From Astragalus membranaceus (lineage: Eukaryota > Streptophyta > Magnoliopsida > Fabales > Fabaceae): 64,000 nt of DNA. The position numbers and the translations under genes were made by a program. Shown here one piece after another: positions 32,891-45,271 of the stretch. The notes under the pieces were generated by a model. That model was not told the origin of the DNA and made no database searches. It worked only from the letters and a program-made list of their open reading frames with translations. The stretch covers positions 24,549,251 to 24,613,250 of the forward strand of contig CM076847.1 of assembly GCA_039519185.1 (NCBI GenBank), given 5' to 3'. The stretch's first letter is position 1. Each line of letters starts with the position of its first letter.

Positions 32891-34093
32891 GCAAAGGATC
32901 TGGAAAGTTTCAAACCTCAACCCAAACGCAAGGGGAAATGGGTCGACAAGAGACCCAAGTTCATTTTCAATGACAGAGGGATACCTTACAAGGTTTCTTC
33001 GATCAAGAACCCCCACAAAGAAAAGGTTAGAACTTATGTTCCACCTTCTAAATCTCCTGTCGAGAAATGGGTTCATTCTGGTGGGAAAAGTACTGGGTAT
33101 TATCGTATGTATTATGCTGGAAAGAATGCTGGCAACCAACAGAAGCCAACAAAGATGGTTAAGGATGGTGCTAGTGCTAGTACAATTACCCAAAATAAGG
33201 CATCAGAAGCAATTAAATATGCCTACAGTAATAATTACAAGGGTAAAAACCCTATGACAAGAACACAATGGCGAAGATATCAATGCCAGAAGAAAGTTAC
33301 TGCTGCTACAGGGGCAACATTAAGTGCTGACAAAGGAAAAGGTAAAGAGTTACCTTCAGAATCTCTTGAAATGGCTTGAAAGCCAGCTACTGAAAGAATT
33401 TTTCCTCCACTTTCTGCACTCAAAGATGGCCTAAACTTGGACGAAGACATGGATTCAGATTTCGATGATTCTGAGCCAGATTTCGACGTCTTATGTAATG
33501 TGGTCTCTATCCTGCCTGTAGAGTATGATGTGGTTTCTGAGCTCAATGACTTCGAAGAAGACTTCGATGAAGAAACTACATACAAGCCAATTTGCTACTA
33601 TGTGCTCAAAAATGGCTGCGTCGAAAAACAGCTTGCAATGTTCGAAAGACCAGACTGTGGGATGATGAGTCATCTCAAACCTTTGTTCATTCAAGCCAAA
33701 GTGAATAACATAGGCGTGAATAAAATCTTGGTCGATGGAGGTGCTGCTGTGAACCTAATGCCTCAACCTTTGCTAAGGAAAATTGGCAAATGCGATACTG
33801 ATTTGAGGCCACACAACGTGGTTTTGATAAATTATGAAGGCAAAACTGGCCATTCACTTGGGGCCATAGAGGTCAAGCTTGCTGTGGGAAGCATCAAGAG
33901 ATTAACCCTGTTCCTAGTGGTTCCATCGAAAGCAAATTACAATATGCTACTAGGAAGGGAGTGGATCCATGGTGTGTGGGAAATTCCATCAACTGTCCAT
34001 CAAAGATTAATCATATGGAGTGAGGATGGATTGGTCGAAAACATTGAAGGTGACCAGAGTTACTTCAAAGCAGAAGTTAACACTATAACCTGA
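32891..34093 (+). pseudogene. Tat-like protease region
   Basis: A frame containing RPKFIFNDRGIPYKV (about 32950) and YYAGKNAGNQQKP continues to a stop at 33377, then, in the same frame from 33437, to the retroviral-type protease ILVDGGAAVNLMP (about 33724-33762, with the D-G-G/A catalytic turn) and NMLLGREWIHGV, ending at 34091. An acidic linker (SDFDDSEPDFDV) precedes the protease. At least one nonsense codon and one frame change separate it from gag. Confidence 0.78.
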
Positions 34094-34727
34094 AAGACCT
34101 TCGACAAACAATTGGCGAATATTGTGCCATGTTCTTCTTCTGACCTTGGTTATATAAACCAAGATAATGTTTTTTCTTCTGTCACACTCCACCCAAATTA
34201 CGGTTTTGTTTGGGAGAGGGAGATTTTAGATGAAGATAACCACCCAATAGGCTTTGTCAAGCCTACTGGTTGGGATGAACCTTAAATGGTTTGATGATTA
34301 AGCCCAGTACATGGGATAGAATTACGGCTTATGTGGCCAAAAACAAAGAAAAAGCGGCTTTGGAAGCTGAATTAAATTAACAAATGGTTGCAAAAACCAG
34401 TGTAATCAGTGAAAAAGATTTGGTCGAAGACCAAAGGCTTGATTGTGTATATGACGATGAGCGTTTAGGTTTTGAAAAGGACCCAATGGGTTCGACCAAA
34501 AGAATACAAGCACAAGATCCCTTGGAAGAAATTGACTTGGGAGATGGCTCTGTGAAGAGACCAACATATATCAGTGCAAAGATCGACAAGGAATTCAGAG
34601 TGCAAACTGTCTAGTTGTTGAAAGAATTCAGAGACTGCTTTGCTTGGGACTATAATGAAATTTCAGGATTGAGTCGAAAAGTAGTAGAATTGAAGCTACC
34701 TATTCGACCAGAAAAGAAGCCAGCGAA
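34094..34727 (+). pseudogene. Tat-like pol linker before RT
   Basis: Degraded linker with several stops; 34384-34614 is open (acidic, LGFEKDPMGS, PLEEIDLGDGS). It then reads FRDCFAWDYNEISGLSRKVVELKLPI, the pre-RT segment of Gypsy pol. It ends at the exact point where the solo LTR inserted (target duplication GCAGA, 34728-34732). Confidence 0.75.
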
Positions 34728-36074
34728 GCAGATGTAACACCCATTTTCTACCCGGTAATTATTTAATAAAATCAGAGTGTAAAAATTTCATTATTCCATA
34801 CTTCGAAAAGAGATGTCACACATTCATCGATAGTTCAAAACGTCACGTACGATATATAACACTTTGTCAAAAAGGGACGAAGCCCATAACACCAGTTTAG
34901 TTAGCCACATCGCCAAAAATACATCACCACGCAGCGGAATAAAAAGAAGTTCCAAAACATAAAATCATAACGTCCTGAATGGACTCCAAGTAAATAAAAT
35001 GCAATAGCCAAAGTCTAGGTTCGTTTTCCCCCCTGAGTGTTACATATCAAAGCAAAGGACACCGACTCATGACTAGCGAAGGTAGCTAAGCCTTCACTCG
35101 CAATCACCTGCACGTTACCGCATAGGGGTAACATTCAAACAGAAGGGGTGAGATATCTTCAATATAATAGCGTAAATGATAGGAAATATGCTAAAATATG
35201 ACAACTATATCTACCACTCCACTACACACATCGAATTATAAACACACGTCAAATTATAAACACCACCATCAATCACCAAATGTCATGATAATGCATGAAT
35301 GCAACCCACACCAACGGGCATATGCATGTGGTACCAAATCACCAAAATTGTTGCCTGTAAATAGAGGCGTCACCAAGATTGAGAGCTTTCACACCCGGCT
35401 CACCAATTTAGAAAAATTGAGCTTTCACACCCGGCTCACTAGTTTTAGAAATATTGAGCTTTCACACCCAGCTCCAAGACCAAAGGCCTTCACCAAAATA
35501 AATGCGTATGTTGTATGCGACACCATGAATGCACACAGACAATCACCAAAAATTAGTCACAATGTGACACACCAAAATCAATCACCGAATATCACCAAGA
35601 TTGGGTTTTCACACCTAGCCCAACGACACTGAAACACCAAACTACCCGAAACAACGGAACACCAAGATTTGGAGCCTTCACACCTAGCTCCAACAACACC
35701 AATACTTGAGCCTTCACACCTAGCTCATACAGCACCAAGACACCGAGATGTCAACAATTTTCCAAAACATTTGAGACGCGTTGATTTTTCCCAACACTGG
35801 AGACAACGACAATTTTCCAAAATATTTGGGACGACGACAATTTTCCAAAATATTTGAGATACGACAATTTTTCTCTTTTCAAAACAGCAACATTTAACGG
35901 CTAAGCCACGGCTAACAATTTCCAGAAAAATAGACCACTTTGCCTCAAATTAGAATATTCAGCTAGGCCTCTGAGTAAGCTTTCCAAAACATTTTGAAAC
36001 GTCTCAATCGGACTCCCGAGTCAAAAGATATGTTGAAAACAAAATAGGGGAAAAACTGAGACACATCCTGAAAA

Positions 36075-36595
36075 TGGCGCCCAGGAGCAGGGCGCCTAGC
36101 AGGAAAACGCAACACAGAAGACTGGCGCCCAGGAGCAGGGCGCCCACCAATAGGCAACACAACTGAATCTGGCGCCGATGAGCAGGGCACCTAGCAACAC
36201 TGCAGGAAATGGCGCCCTTGGCGCCCAGACCACCTGGAACACAACAAAAACGCACTATGGCACAGGAATTGGCGCCCTTGGCGCCCAGACAGCCTACAGC
36301 ACACAACGCTACACAGAACCAAGACACGCACCAGACACGGGAACGACGCCCATGGCGCCCATGGCGCCCCTGCGCCAATACAGTGCGCAACACAACTCAG
36401 GAACAGGCGCCCATGGCGCCCCTGCGCCAAGACACAGCAACGCACACACAGTAGCACACGGGACACGAACCAGACACGGCCCCCATGCACAGGGCGCCAG
36501 AAACAACAACAGAACACTAAGGCAACAGGGCCAGGCACGGCACCCAGGCACAGGGCGCCAAAAACAGCATCTAGGACAGTGGCGCCCATGGCGCC
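36075..36595. repeat. GGCGCC word array in solo LTR
   Basis: About twenty occurrences of GGCGCC or GGCGCCC, often as pairs such as TGGCGCCCTTGGCGCC or CCATGGCGCCCATGGCGCC, separated by 20-60 bp of A/C-rich sequence. A related array begins at 63597 in another family-X LTR. ORFs read across it translate the repeat (GAKGA, WRPWRP). Confidence 0.9.
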
Positions 36596-37052
36596 CTAGG
36601 GGTCTATATTTTCGTTATTTCACCAATTTAAATCACCAATCCTTAACCACCAATGTCAATCACCATGAATTGTCAATCACCACACCAAACAACAATTAAT
36701 CGAACACCTAGCATGCAATTAGTAATAACAACAATGAATCACCAATTTTTAGAGTCACAACAATCACCAACAAGCCAAATTTCAATTCAACCTAGTTATG
36801 ATTCAACTATCACCAAATCAAACATCAAAATCAATCAAGAGGTATTATAGGACCTATTCCCACATAACCCCATTATAAAAGGCTTCGCTAAAAGCACCTC
36901 ACAGTCCTATGCCTCCTTTCTTAACTGGACGAATAGGAGAGTCGGAAGGGCTTGGCTGATGGACTAGTTAGAGTTTTTGTTTTCGCTTCTTTTTTATTGG
37001 ACTGTCTCCGCTTCTTGAGTGAGTTCAGTGGGTCAATCTCATACGGGATTTC

Positions 37053-37368
37053 TGTAACAGCCCAGGTCCACCGCAGCGGCCACCCCGGTCCCACTGTTAC
37101 CTCACGGTCTTTTCTACCCCCCTTGTAGAATTTTTGCCTTCCGTGGGAATCGAACCTTGCACCTGAGGCATAAGTGCAAGTTAAACCCCCTTCCCACTAC
37201 CAATTGAGCGCGCTCAATTGGTAGTGGGAAAGGGGTTTAACTTGCACTTATGCCTCAGGTGCAAGGTTCGATTCCCACGGAAGGCAAAAACTCTACAAGA
37301 GGGGTTGAGAAGTCCGTGAGGTAACAGTGGGACCGGGGTGGCCGCTGCGGTGGACCTGGGCTGTTACA
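37053..37368. mobile_element. 316-bp palindromic element with tRNA-like arms
   Basis: Two arms of 158 bp, about 96% complementary by eye, meet at GAGCGCGCTC (centre 37210/37211). Ends are TGTAACAGCCC and GGGCTGTTACA, with a perfect 5-bp duplication ATTTC at 37048-37052 and 37369-37373. Reading outward from the centre, each arm starts with an A-box-like GCTCAATTGGTAG and has the B-box GGTTCGATTCC 40-odd bases later (37265-37275 in the right arm), the spacing of a tRNA gene. LTR-like termini and TSD length combined with SINE-like heads fit no family I can name. No coding sequence. Confidence 0.88.
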
Positions 37369-38088
37369 ATTTCAACTAGGCACTTGCACATGGGATTAAC
37401 GGCCACTAGAACACTGACGATAGACCCACCGGGAACACATTCACTACTGGGCATTGACATCTTCCTTGCAATCAGGACATTGATCGATCTTTATGCTTCC
37501 CAGCAGCCCCTAATGACCTTACGGGAAGTTTTCCTTCCTTGTAACCCAGCATGTTCGTGATCTGATTCTTTGTGGTTTCCTTTACTAAAATAATTAAAAT
37601 GAAGCCCGAAAAGGAACTGCAGTGATCTTGAATAGGGATCCTACAGTACCCTATTATAAGGAAGAACCCCACCCTTACCTTATAGTAGGAGAGCACTAAT
37701 CCTCTTGATCAAGTCACCAACAATAACCTCAGCAACACAGCTCCTCTCTGCTCCTTGAATTCGCGAAATCCCCTTCTTCTCCTCTCTTGGATGTGCGCCG
37801 TCCCTCCTTCTCTCTTTCTCTCCACTATTCGCAACTTTTCTTTCTTTTCTCAAAAAAATCGCAAAATGAGCCAAAACCCTAGCCTAGGCGCTTCACCTAT
37901 GCGCCTAGCTAGTGGGCTTTTGGATCACGGGCTTTCCTCCAGCTTAAGCCCGATCACTAACACCATCCCCTAATATCCAATTATACATCTCTTAATCAAA
38001 TGCTAATATAATTACACCAACTGAAATAAATAAAGAAATAAATGGATACCTAAATATTTAATTAAATATTTGGGCGTTACAGCAGACA

Positions 38089-38682
38089 CCAAGAAGATTT
38101 GCACCAGAGATCTTGTCGAATATTAAAACAGAAATTGAAAGGCTACTAAAGAGCAAGTTCATCAGAACTGCCAGGTATGTTGATTGGTTAGCTAATATAG
38201 TCCATGTTATTAAGAAAAATGGCACTCTTAGAGTTTGCATAGATTTTAGGGATTTAAATAATGCTACACCAAAAGACCAATACGCTATTCTTGTGGCAGA
38301 AATGCTAGTCAATTCAGCAGCAGGCTACGAATATTTAAGTATGCTTGATGGTTATTCTGGTTATAACCAAATTTTTATTGCTGAAGAAGACGTATCAAAA
38401 ATAGCGTTTCGATGCCCAGGGGCATTAGGTGTTTATGAATGGGTAGTTATGCCTTTTGGTCTTAAAAATGCTGGTGCTACATACCAAAGAGCAATGAATT
38501 CTATGTTTCATGATTTTATAGAAAACTTTATGCAAGTGTACATAGATGACATTGTTGTTAAGTCTTCATCAGAAAATGGTCATTTAGATCATCTTCGACA
38601 ATCATTCGAAAGAATGAGAAAATATGGATTGAAAATGAATCCAATCAAATTGCCTTTTGTGTTCGTGCAGGTGATTTTTTAG
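38089..38682 (+). pseudogene. Tat-like reverse transcriptase
   Basis: RT resumes after the solo LTR: PRRFAPEI, RTARYVDWLANIVHVIKKNG, RVCIDFRDLNNATPKD, SMLDGYSGYNQIFIAEED, VVMPFGLKNAGATYQRAM and the intact catalytic box YIDDIVVKS (about 38539-38565). A stop at 38680 follows a one-base shift near the FxNPxKC-like motif. Together with the segment before the solo LTR the domain is otherwise complete, and the catalytic residues are present. Confidence 0.9.
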
Positions 38683-39669
38683 GCTTTGTTGTGCACAAAA
38701 AGGCATTGAAATCCACAAAATAAGACGAAAGATATTTTAGAAACAAAAGCTCCTTCGACAAAGAAAGAATTACAGTCATTGCTAGGAAAGATTAATTTCC
38801 TTAGAAGGTTTATTTCAAATCTAAGTGCCAAGACTCAAATTTTCTCGCCATTACTTCGACTGAAGAAGGAAGATGTTTTCAGATGGGAACCAAAACATCA
38901 AAAAGCTTTCGACGAGATCAAGACATATTTGATGAAGCCTCCTATTTTGTTACCTCCTATTAGAAATAAGGCAATGAAATTGTATGTAGCAGCATCAGAC
39001 ATGTCAATAGGTAGTATGTTAGCACATGAAGATGAAAATGGTGTCGAAAGAGCCATCTATTACCTTAGTAGAGTTTTAAATGATGCTGAAACTAGGTATC
39101 ATCCAATAGAAAAATTGTGCTTATGCTTGTATTTTTCTTGTACAAAGTTAAAGCAATATATAAAGCCTATTGATGTGTATGTTTACTCGCATTACGATAT
39201 CATTAAACATATGCTGGCGAAAACAATACTTCATACTCGAATTGGTAAATGGGCTTTGGCTTTATCAGAATATTCATTAACTTATCAGCCTTTAAAGGCC
39301 ATTAAAGGACAAATTGTTGCTGCTTTTATCGTCGATCATTCATTAGTCGAAGCAACATTAAATTTAGTGGATATTCGTCCTTGGAAGTTATATTTCGACG
39401 GTTCTAGTCATAAAAATGGTTCTGGAATTGGAATTCTAATTGTTTCTCCAATGAAAATACCAACGAAATATAAGTTTAAAATTAAAGATCTTTGCTCCAA
39501 TAATGAGGCTGAGTATGAAGCCTTAATAACAGGACTTGAGATCTTGTTAGACTTGGGGGCAAAGAATGTCGAAATCCAGGGCGATTCTGAACTAGTTGTG
39601 AAGCAATTAACAAAAGAATAAAATTGTATTAAAGAAAATTTAATTACATATTTTGTTGCTGTCATTGCT
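38683..39669 (+). pseudogene. Tat-like RNase H and second RNase H
   Basis: 38779-39621 holds the RT thumb (LLGKINFLRRFI), the Gypsy RNase H (LYVAASDMSIGSMLAHEDE, YYLSRVLNDAETRY, then IEKLCLCLYFSC), and after a linker a second RNase H (WKLYFDGSSHKNGSGIGI, NNEAEYEALITGLEI, GDSELVVKQL) with the D-E-D residues visible. The dual RNase H is diagnostic of the Tat lineage. A nonsense TAA at 39619 cuts the end of the second domain. Confidence 0.9.
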
Positions 39670-41232
39670 TTGTTAAAACAGTTTGACAGTGTGAATATAA
39701 AGCATGTGCCTCGAATTGATAATCAAGAGGCAAATGAGTTGGCACAAATTTCTTCAGGTTATAAGGTATCCAAAGAGAAACTCGAAGAGTTAATAGAAAT
39801 TAAAGAGAAATTGATTTCGACAGACTCTTTAGAGAAATTGTCAACACAAAAACTTGGGGGGGGGGGGGGGGGGGCAGAAGAAGCATTATTACCTCCAGTT
39901 ACTAAAAATAGTGATAGTGAAAATTTTGAAGTTTTTGCTATTGACAATATGTTGAACGATGACTAGCGAAAGCAGATCGTCGAACACTTGGAAAATCCAA
40001 CAGGAATAACTAATAGGAAAACCAAGTATAGAGCCTTAAGCTATGTGATTATTGGAAATGAGTTGTTCAAAAAGACCCCTGAAGGAGTTTTACTCAAATG
40101 CCTTAGTGAAAGTGAGGCATACTTGGCAATATCTGATACTCATAGTGGAACTTGTGGATCCCATCAAGCAGGTCACAAGATGAAATGGCTCTTATTTCGA
40201 CAGGGTGTGTATTGGCCAACTATGCTGAAAGATTGCATAGAATTCGCCAAAGGTTGTCAAGAATGTCAAAAACATGCAGGAGTGCAATATGTACCTGCGA
40301 GCGAGTTACACTCAATAATAAAACCATGCCCATTTAGAGGATGGGCCTTAGACATAATTGGTGATATTAAACGAACGTCAGCGAAAGGCCATCGTTTTAT
40401 ATTAGTTGGGATAGATTATTTTACCAAGTGGGTAGAAGCTATTCCTTTGGCTAATGTTAATCAAGAAGCAGTGATCAGTTTTATTCAAAACCATATTTTA
40501 TATAGGTTTGGAATTCCAGAAACCATTACCACAGACCAAGGTTCAGTGTTTATTGGTCAGAAAATGGTAGAATTTGCTGCTGAGAATGGTTACAAGTTGT
40601 TAGGTTCGACACCATACTATGCGCAAGCTAATGGGCAAGTCGAAGCAGCCAATAAGATTATCATTAATTTGATAAAGAAGCATATTGGGCAAAAGTCTAA
40701 GAATTGGCATAAAACTCTTGACCAAGTGTTATGGGCTTGTCGAAATTCTCCTAGGGAGTCAATTAGTACTACTCCTTTTAGGCTCGTTTTTGGACATGAG
40801 GCAGTTTTGCCAGTCAAAATTTGTCTACAATCAACCAGGATTCAAAGAAAATTTGAAACTCCATCTGATGATTATTGGGAAATGATGTTAGATGAATTGG
40901 CTGATTTAGACGAAGAAAGATTAACTGCTTTAGACGCGCTTACAAGGCAAAAAGAAAGAGTGGCTAAAGCCTCCAATAAAAAGTTTAAGTCGAAATCTTT
41001 CTCTTTAGAAGACTTAGTTTGGAAAGTCATTTTGCATGTGGACAAAAAAGATAGAGTTTTAGGCAAGTGGTCACCAAATTGGGAAGGACCATTTAAAATT
41101 TCACAAATCTATTCTAATGGCGCTTATGAAATAGAAGAAATAGGTGCAGATGGTCGAATTATGCGTATAAATGGCAAGTACTTAAAAAGGTATAAGCCAA
41201 TGCTACAAGAAGTTAAAATAACGCAAGATTAA
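39670..41232 (+). pseudogene. Tat-like integrase
   Basis: 39670-39963 is a linker with a run of 19 G (39856-39874), closed by a TAG at 39964. From 39988 the integrase is open to 41232: zinc finger H-x-H...C-x2-C (DTHSGTCGSHQAGHKM, CQECQKHAG), core with LDIIGDI, TDQGSVFIG and the Glu in PYYAQANGQVEAAN, and a C-terminal DNA-binding domain (GKWSPNWEGPFKI). The catalytic D,D,E triad is present. It would insert cDNA into the genome. A second partial copy lies at 49557-50049. Confidence 0.9.
39856..39874. repeat. G19 homopolymer
   Basis: Nineteen consecutive G in the RNase H-integrase linker, encoding six Gly in the open frame. Possibly a sequencing or assembly artefact. Confidence 0.95.
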
Positions 41233-41361
41233 GAAGAAATTTAAATATGGCATTGTTAAATGCAAGAGCCAAAAAGCATTGTTGAAATATAAGTGTCAAA
41301 AGGCATTGTCAAATTCAAAATATTACAAATATTCAAAGAGCAAAGAAGTGAAAGCTATAAA

Positions 41362-44300
41362 TTACAATATGAGGTTGGCCTTTAAGTTATCAAATAAAGC
41401 CTTAGCTTTCTCCAATCTCCTATTGATAAAGTTCTCTTCTTCCACTACCTTGTCAACAGAGGCTTCATAATTGCACAACCTTTCCAAATGTTCGTTGCAG
41501 AGAGTTGCTTCTTCGTTTACTTCTGGTTCCAAAACATCTGGAGTTTTCAAGTTTCTCAGAATTGAAGCCTTCTTCTTTTCTGCTGATTGAAGCTTCAACT
41601 GCAGCTCTTGAATTTGTTGTTGGTATTTGGCAATGTCAAGGTCACATTCTTCGACAGCCTTCATCTCAGCTTCCGACTGAGCCTGTAAAGATGCAAGTTT
41701 TGCTTTTGATGCTTCGATTGCATTCTGCGTTTCTGTTTTCAGCTTAACCTCACGCTCTATAATAGCCATATATTTATTTTTCTTACCAAAGTCCCTTGTG
41801 ATTTGCTCCAAGAGAGGCTCAAATGCAACAATGAAGGTAATAAGAGATTCATTGGACGAAGGATTGTTTAATTGGTGCAGTAGATTCTTGACTTGGAAAG
41901 CAATCATGTGGTTCTCTTCAATTGCTTGAAATAGATCCACTTCAAGGACTTGAGCGCGAAACTCTTTTAAGAGGTTTTTTGTCGAAGTTGCAGAAGCTTC
42001 CCCAGCAGTAGTCGAGACACTTGGCTTGTTACCACAGGAAGCTTTACTATTTAGTAGCAATTGCAAAGCTTCAAGAGGCTTTGTCTTCTTCATTTCCTTC
42101 CATTCTTTTTGGCTCAAGCCAGTGCTAGTCGAAGCAGCATCCTTTGAAGGGGATTCGTCAACATGTTCTGAAAGTTCTTGAGATTCTTCCTCTTCCTTTT
42201 CAGTTGACTCATCTTCCTTTTGTTGTTCCTCTTCTTCTCCCTCTCTTTCATTTTGATTTGGAGAAGGTGAGCTGAGGGTAGTGGCTTCAACCATTTCCTC
42301 ATCTTTTTCTTTTTCTTGAATCGGGTCAGTGATACCGACCGTCTTTTCACCACTTTCATGCGCTAAATTGTGGTCATAGGTTTCCTTTTCGACCTCATGA
42401 AGTTATTCCTGAAGGGGAGTATCAACGACCGTCATTTGAAGTGGTTGATCTTCAACCACTGGTTCACTTGGTGCAGAATGAGAGAAAGTTGAAGTTGGAG
42501 TTGGTTGTTTAGGGGATACCTCGACATGGCTCATGTCATTTTCCTGTGCAAAATTGATCGATAAGTTTCTGTCATAATGAGCTGAGGCTATTTAAAGGAA
42601 AATAAATAGAAGGTTTATCAGTCACCTTTGAAGTGCCTCCTTCAACACAAGAGTGTTCACTCTTAGGCTTATTACTCTTTCTCTTCGAAATGAGAGTCCT
42701 CCTCTTTGGTTGTTTCTCCAAGTGTGTTGGTAGTTGAGTACTTTCGCTGTGCGGTGTTTTGACAGACTTAGAAGAGACTTTAGAGATATCCTGAGATTTC
42801 TTTGTTCTTCTCTCTTTCTCGACTAGAACCTCAGTTTGTGGTGGGTTTTCATCAGACTGAAATTCGATGTTTGTGTTAGTAAATGATTAAGAGAAAAATA
42901 TATAAGCATTATCTCAAAGCAAAGAGGTTTGAAATTTTTTGACCTCTGATTCATCAGTTGAAATTACTAGTTCCCTACTCTTGAGTCTTTTGGAGGGAGT
43001 GACAGTAGCAGAACTGCTTGATCTTTTCTTACTCTATAAAATAGACAGGGATTAGATGTCGAATTTAATGTTAATATATAAAGAGAGTATTTGAAAATAC
43101 TCACTTCTTTCTTCTCTGTTGGCCTATCTGGTTTCGACGAGGTTCCAGTGCCTGCCTTTGTGGACCTCTGTATTGTTGTAGTGGTTTTATCTGTTGCAGC
43201 AGGAGAAATAGGGACAGCTACAGATATTCGATGGACATGTTAGTAAACAAAACATGAAAGGAAAATTGGAAAATTTTCTAAGAATTTTTATATTCTACCT
43301 GTTTCGACGGAGGATAAGATTCGAACATGTTGAATGTCCAATGCAGATGACCCTCAAACGAGTATATGTCTTGCTTAGTCGAAACTATTTTATCAGCTGC
43401 ATTATTAGTTGAAAAAAGATCCCTAACTGAACCACATACAAACCATGATGGAAGTGGTGGTTCAAATGCTAAAGCTATTTCACTAGTCGACAAAGATGGA
43501 AATTTTAGTTTGTTATGTGTCAGAGCAAACGAATATGTATCAGTTATATAGGGTGGAAAAGACATTCTTCGAATCTTGTCAATAAGTTTTTGTTTTAAAA
43601 CTTTTGCAGCTTGGCAAACAGTTCGACTAACACAGTTAGGATCATATACTGTTTCAAAATATTTTTGGAATGCCTCGATTTCATTAATATGCGTACCTTT
43701 TGACTTGGTCTTCTTTTTCTACGAAGAAGGAAACGCAGAAATTAAAGTTGACAGCAAAGTGGCTTCTTCGATATCAGCAAGTCTTCTTTCGAAGTATTCT
43801 TGCCACCATGGCGAAAATTCTTCAGTACAAGAAAGTAAAGGCTCGAATTCAATGGGTTCAAAATGAAAAAGATTATTGGAAAAGCTGTCGAGACATTCTT
43901 TCCATTCTGCCTCATTCAGGGGGATTTCCATGTCTTTTCTAGATCTAAAAAAAGGACTTTGTCTAAGCTGACATAACCCAAATTGTCTTGCGACCAAGCC
44001 TGGGTCATATGCATATGCTCCAAACATAGTTATAGCTCTTCCAGGGGCTATCCTAGCTGATAAATATTTTGAAGTCAAATAAGATTCCCAAATTTGGTTA
44101 GTCTCTTCTTCGTCAACAAGAATAGTCGCAGGAAATTCTCTCTTAAACCAATCTGGCCGATGTGTTCTTTTGACAAAGGGTGCCATCGAAGGGGCGAAGT
44201 CTTCACAGTTCATGAACAATTTAAATGCTCTGGAGAATAAGTCTTTTGGTGATACTCCTATCTCTATAGGTTTTAGAAGGGCAAGCCTGATTCCTTCGAC

Positions 44301-45271
44301 AGTTCTGTGTTCGACCAGTTCAGTGTAATCTTCAGGGATATACATTTGTAGTTTCGATTCAAAAGTGGCAAGAAGCCATAGTTGAAAAAGCCAAATTGGT
44401 CCAGAAACTGAATAGTTCCCTTCAGGTATGAGATCTCTCAGTGTACGAGCTCCTAATCGTAAACTTTCATAGAGGGCTCCTAGAATAAGTTGATGGAGGA
44501 GCAGAAAACATAGTAAGAGAGCCACAGAGTAAGAAAAGCAATGTGTTCTTCATCAGAAACTTCTTCAGTATTATTGATATATTGATCTTCGACATAGTTT
44601 TCGAATGTGGCACGTTTGAAGTCGAAGCTATGAGCATCACTAGTGGTACTTGAGTCGAAAACTTCCCCTATTGGTTTCAAACCAGTAATGGCAGCCACAT
44701 CTAGCAAAGTAGGTGTAAGCATACCACACTTCAGGTGTAGGCTATTGGTGGTAATGTCCCAGAAATGCAAAGCTGCAATAAGCATTGGGCTTGGATATCT
44801 AGGCCCATACTTTAACAGCTGGATCAAGTTGAAGATACCTTATTTTTGCCAAGTCTCTGCTTTCTTCGACTCTATTTTATTGAGCCAACTAAGGTAGAGT
44901 GGGTGTTGTTTGTCACCTGGGGGAGAAGACCTAAAAACTCTATTTGGGTTATCCATGAAATCCATCACATATGGTCCCTTTTGGAAGATCCTAGGACTAT
45001 GTTTGTGATAACTTGGGAAAACTTCACTAACTTTCTTTGTTTTATCAAGTGGATGTGGAATAGGGCCCAAGAATGCATAATTGTAAGTCTTAGGAGAAGG
45101 AATTAGTACCTGAGATTGTAGAATTTTAACCTCTTCTTCTGTCAAGCTTGTTAAATCTGGTTCAGCAACAAATGGTTGTTTTCCGGAAGCAGAAATACCA
45201 GAAACGGGAACAGTAGAGGAAGACGCCATTAATGAACAGTGTTGGGATTTCAAAGGGCTTTGTTGCTTCAC
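41362..45271 (-). CDS. Antisense spliced gene of Tat-like element (plant mobile domain type)
   Basis: Opposite to pol, downstream of it. Reading from 45271: an N-terminal segment (MASSSTVPVSG; LTSLTEEEVKILQ), then 44827-44480 (PRYPSPMLIAALHFWD, LLDVAAITGLKPIG) and 44525-43719 (LFQLWLLATFES), which resemble the plant mobile domain (PMD, aminotransferase-like). Next comes 43565-43300, and small lysine/serine-rich exons near 43219-43104, 43032-42946 and 42859-42620. A C-terminal acidic and coiled-coil exon is about 42555-41362 (EEVNEEATL, KVVEEENFINRRLEKAKALF). Minus-strand donor and acceptor sites of GT-AG type fit the gaps. A TAA at 42403-42405 and a frame change near 44500 break it. Function unknown; antisense genes of this kind are known in Tat elements. 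Confidence 0.72.

Larger units (their letters stand above)
34733..38081 (-). mobile_element. Family-X solo LTR, perfect TSD GCAGA
   Basis: Runs from TGTAACACCC to GGGCGTTACA, flanked by GCAGA at 34728-34732 and 38082-38086, and splits RT of the Tat-like element between KPAKQ and TPRRF. About 3.0 kb without its own 316-bp insertion. Orientation is by match to the + strand end at 750-765. No internal region, so it arose by LTR-LTR recombination. It contains a GGCGCC word array (36075-36595) and a leader-like CT/AG-rich stretch near 37700-37870 (minus strand). ORFs inside are not credible genes. Confidence 0.9.

Noticed and set aside
36004..36699. Overlapping ORFs on both strands with Ala/Gly/Arg-rich text
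   Set aside because: They translate the GGCGCC word array; every frame is open because of repeat composition.
37211..37285. Functional tRNA gene
   Set aside because: A and B boxes are present but a clean cloverleaf (acceptor and T stems) cannot be formed; it is mirrored in a palindrome with mobile-element ends.
37755..37973. ORFs in the solo LTR that could look like small host genes
   Set aside because: They lie within a TSD-bounded solo LTR, have no recognisable domain, and overlap on both strands.
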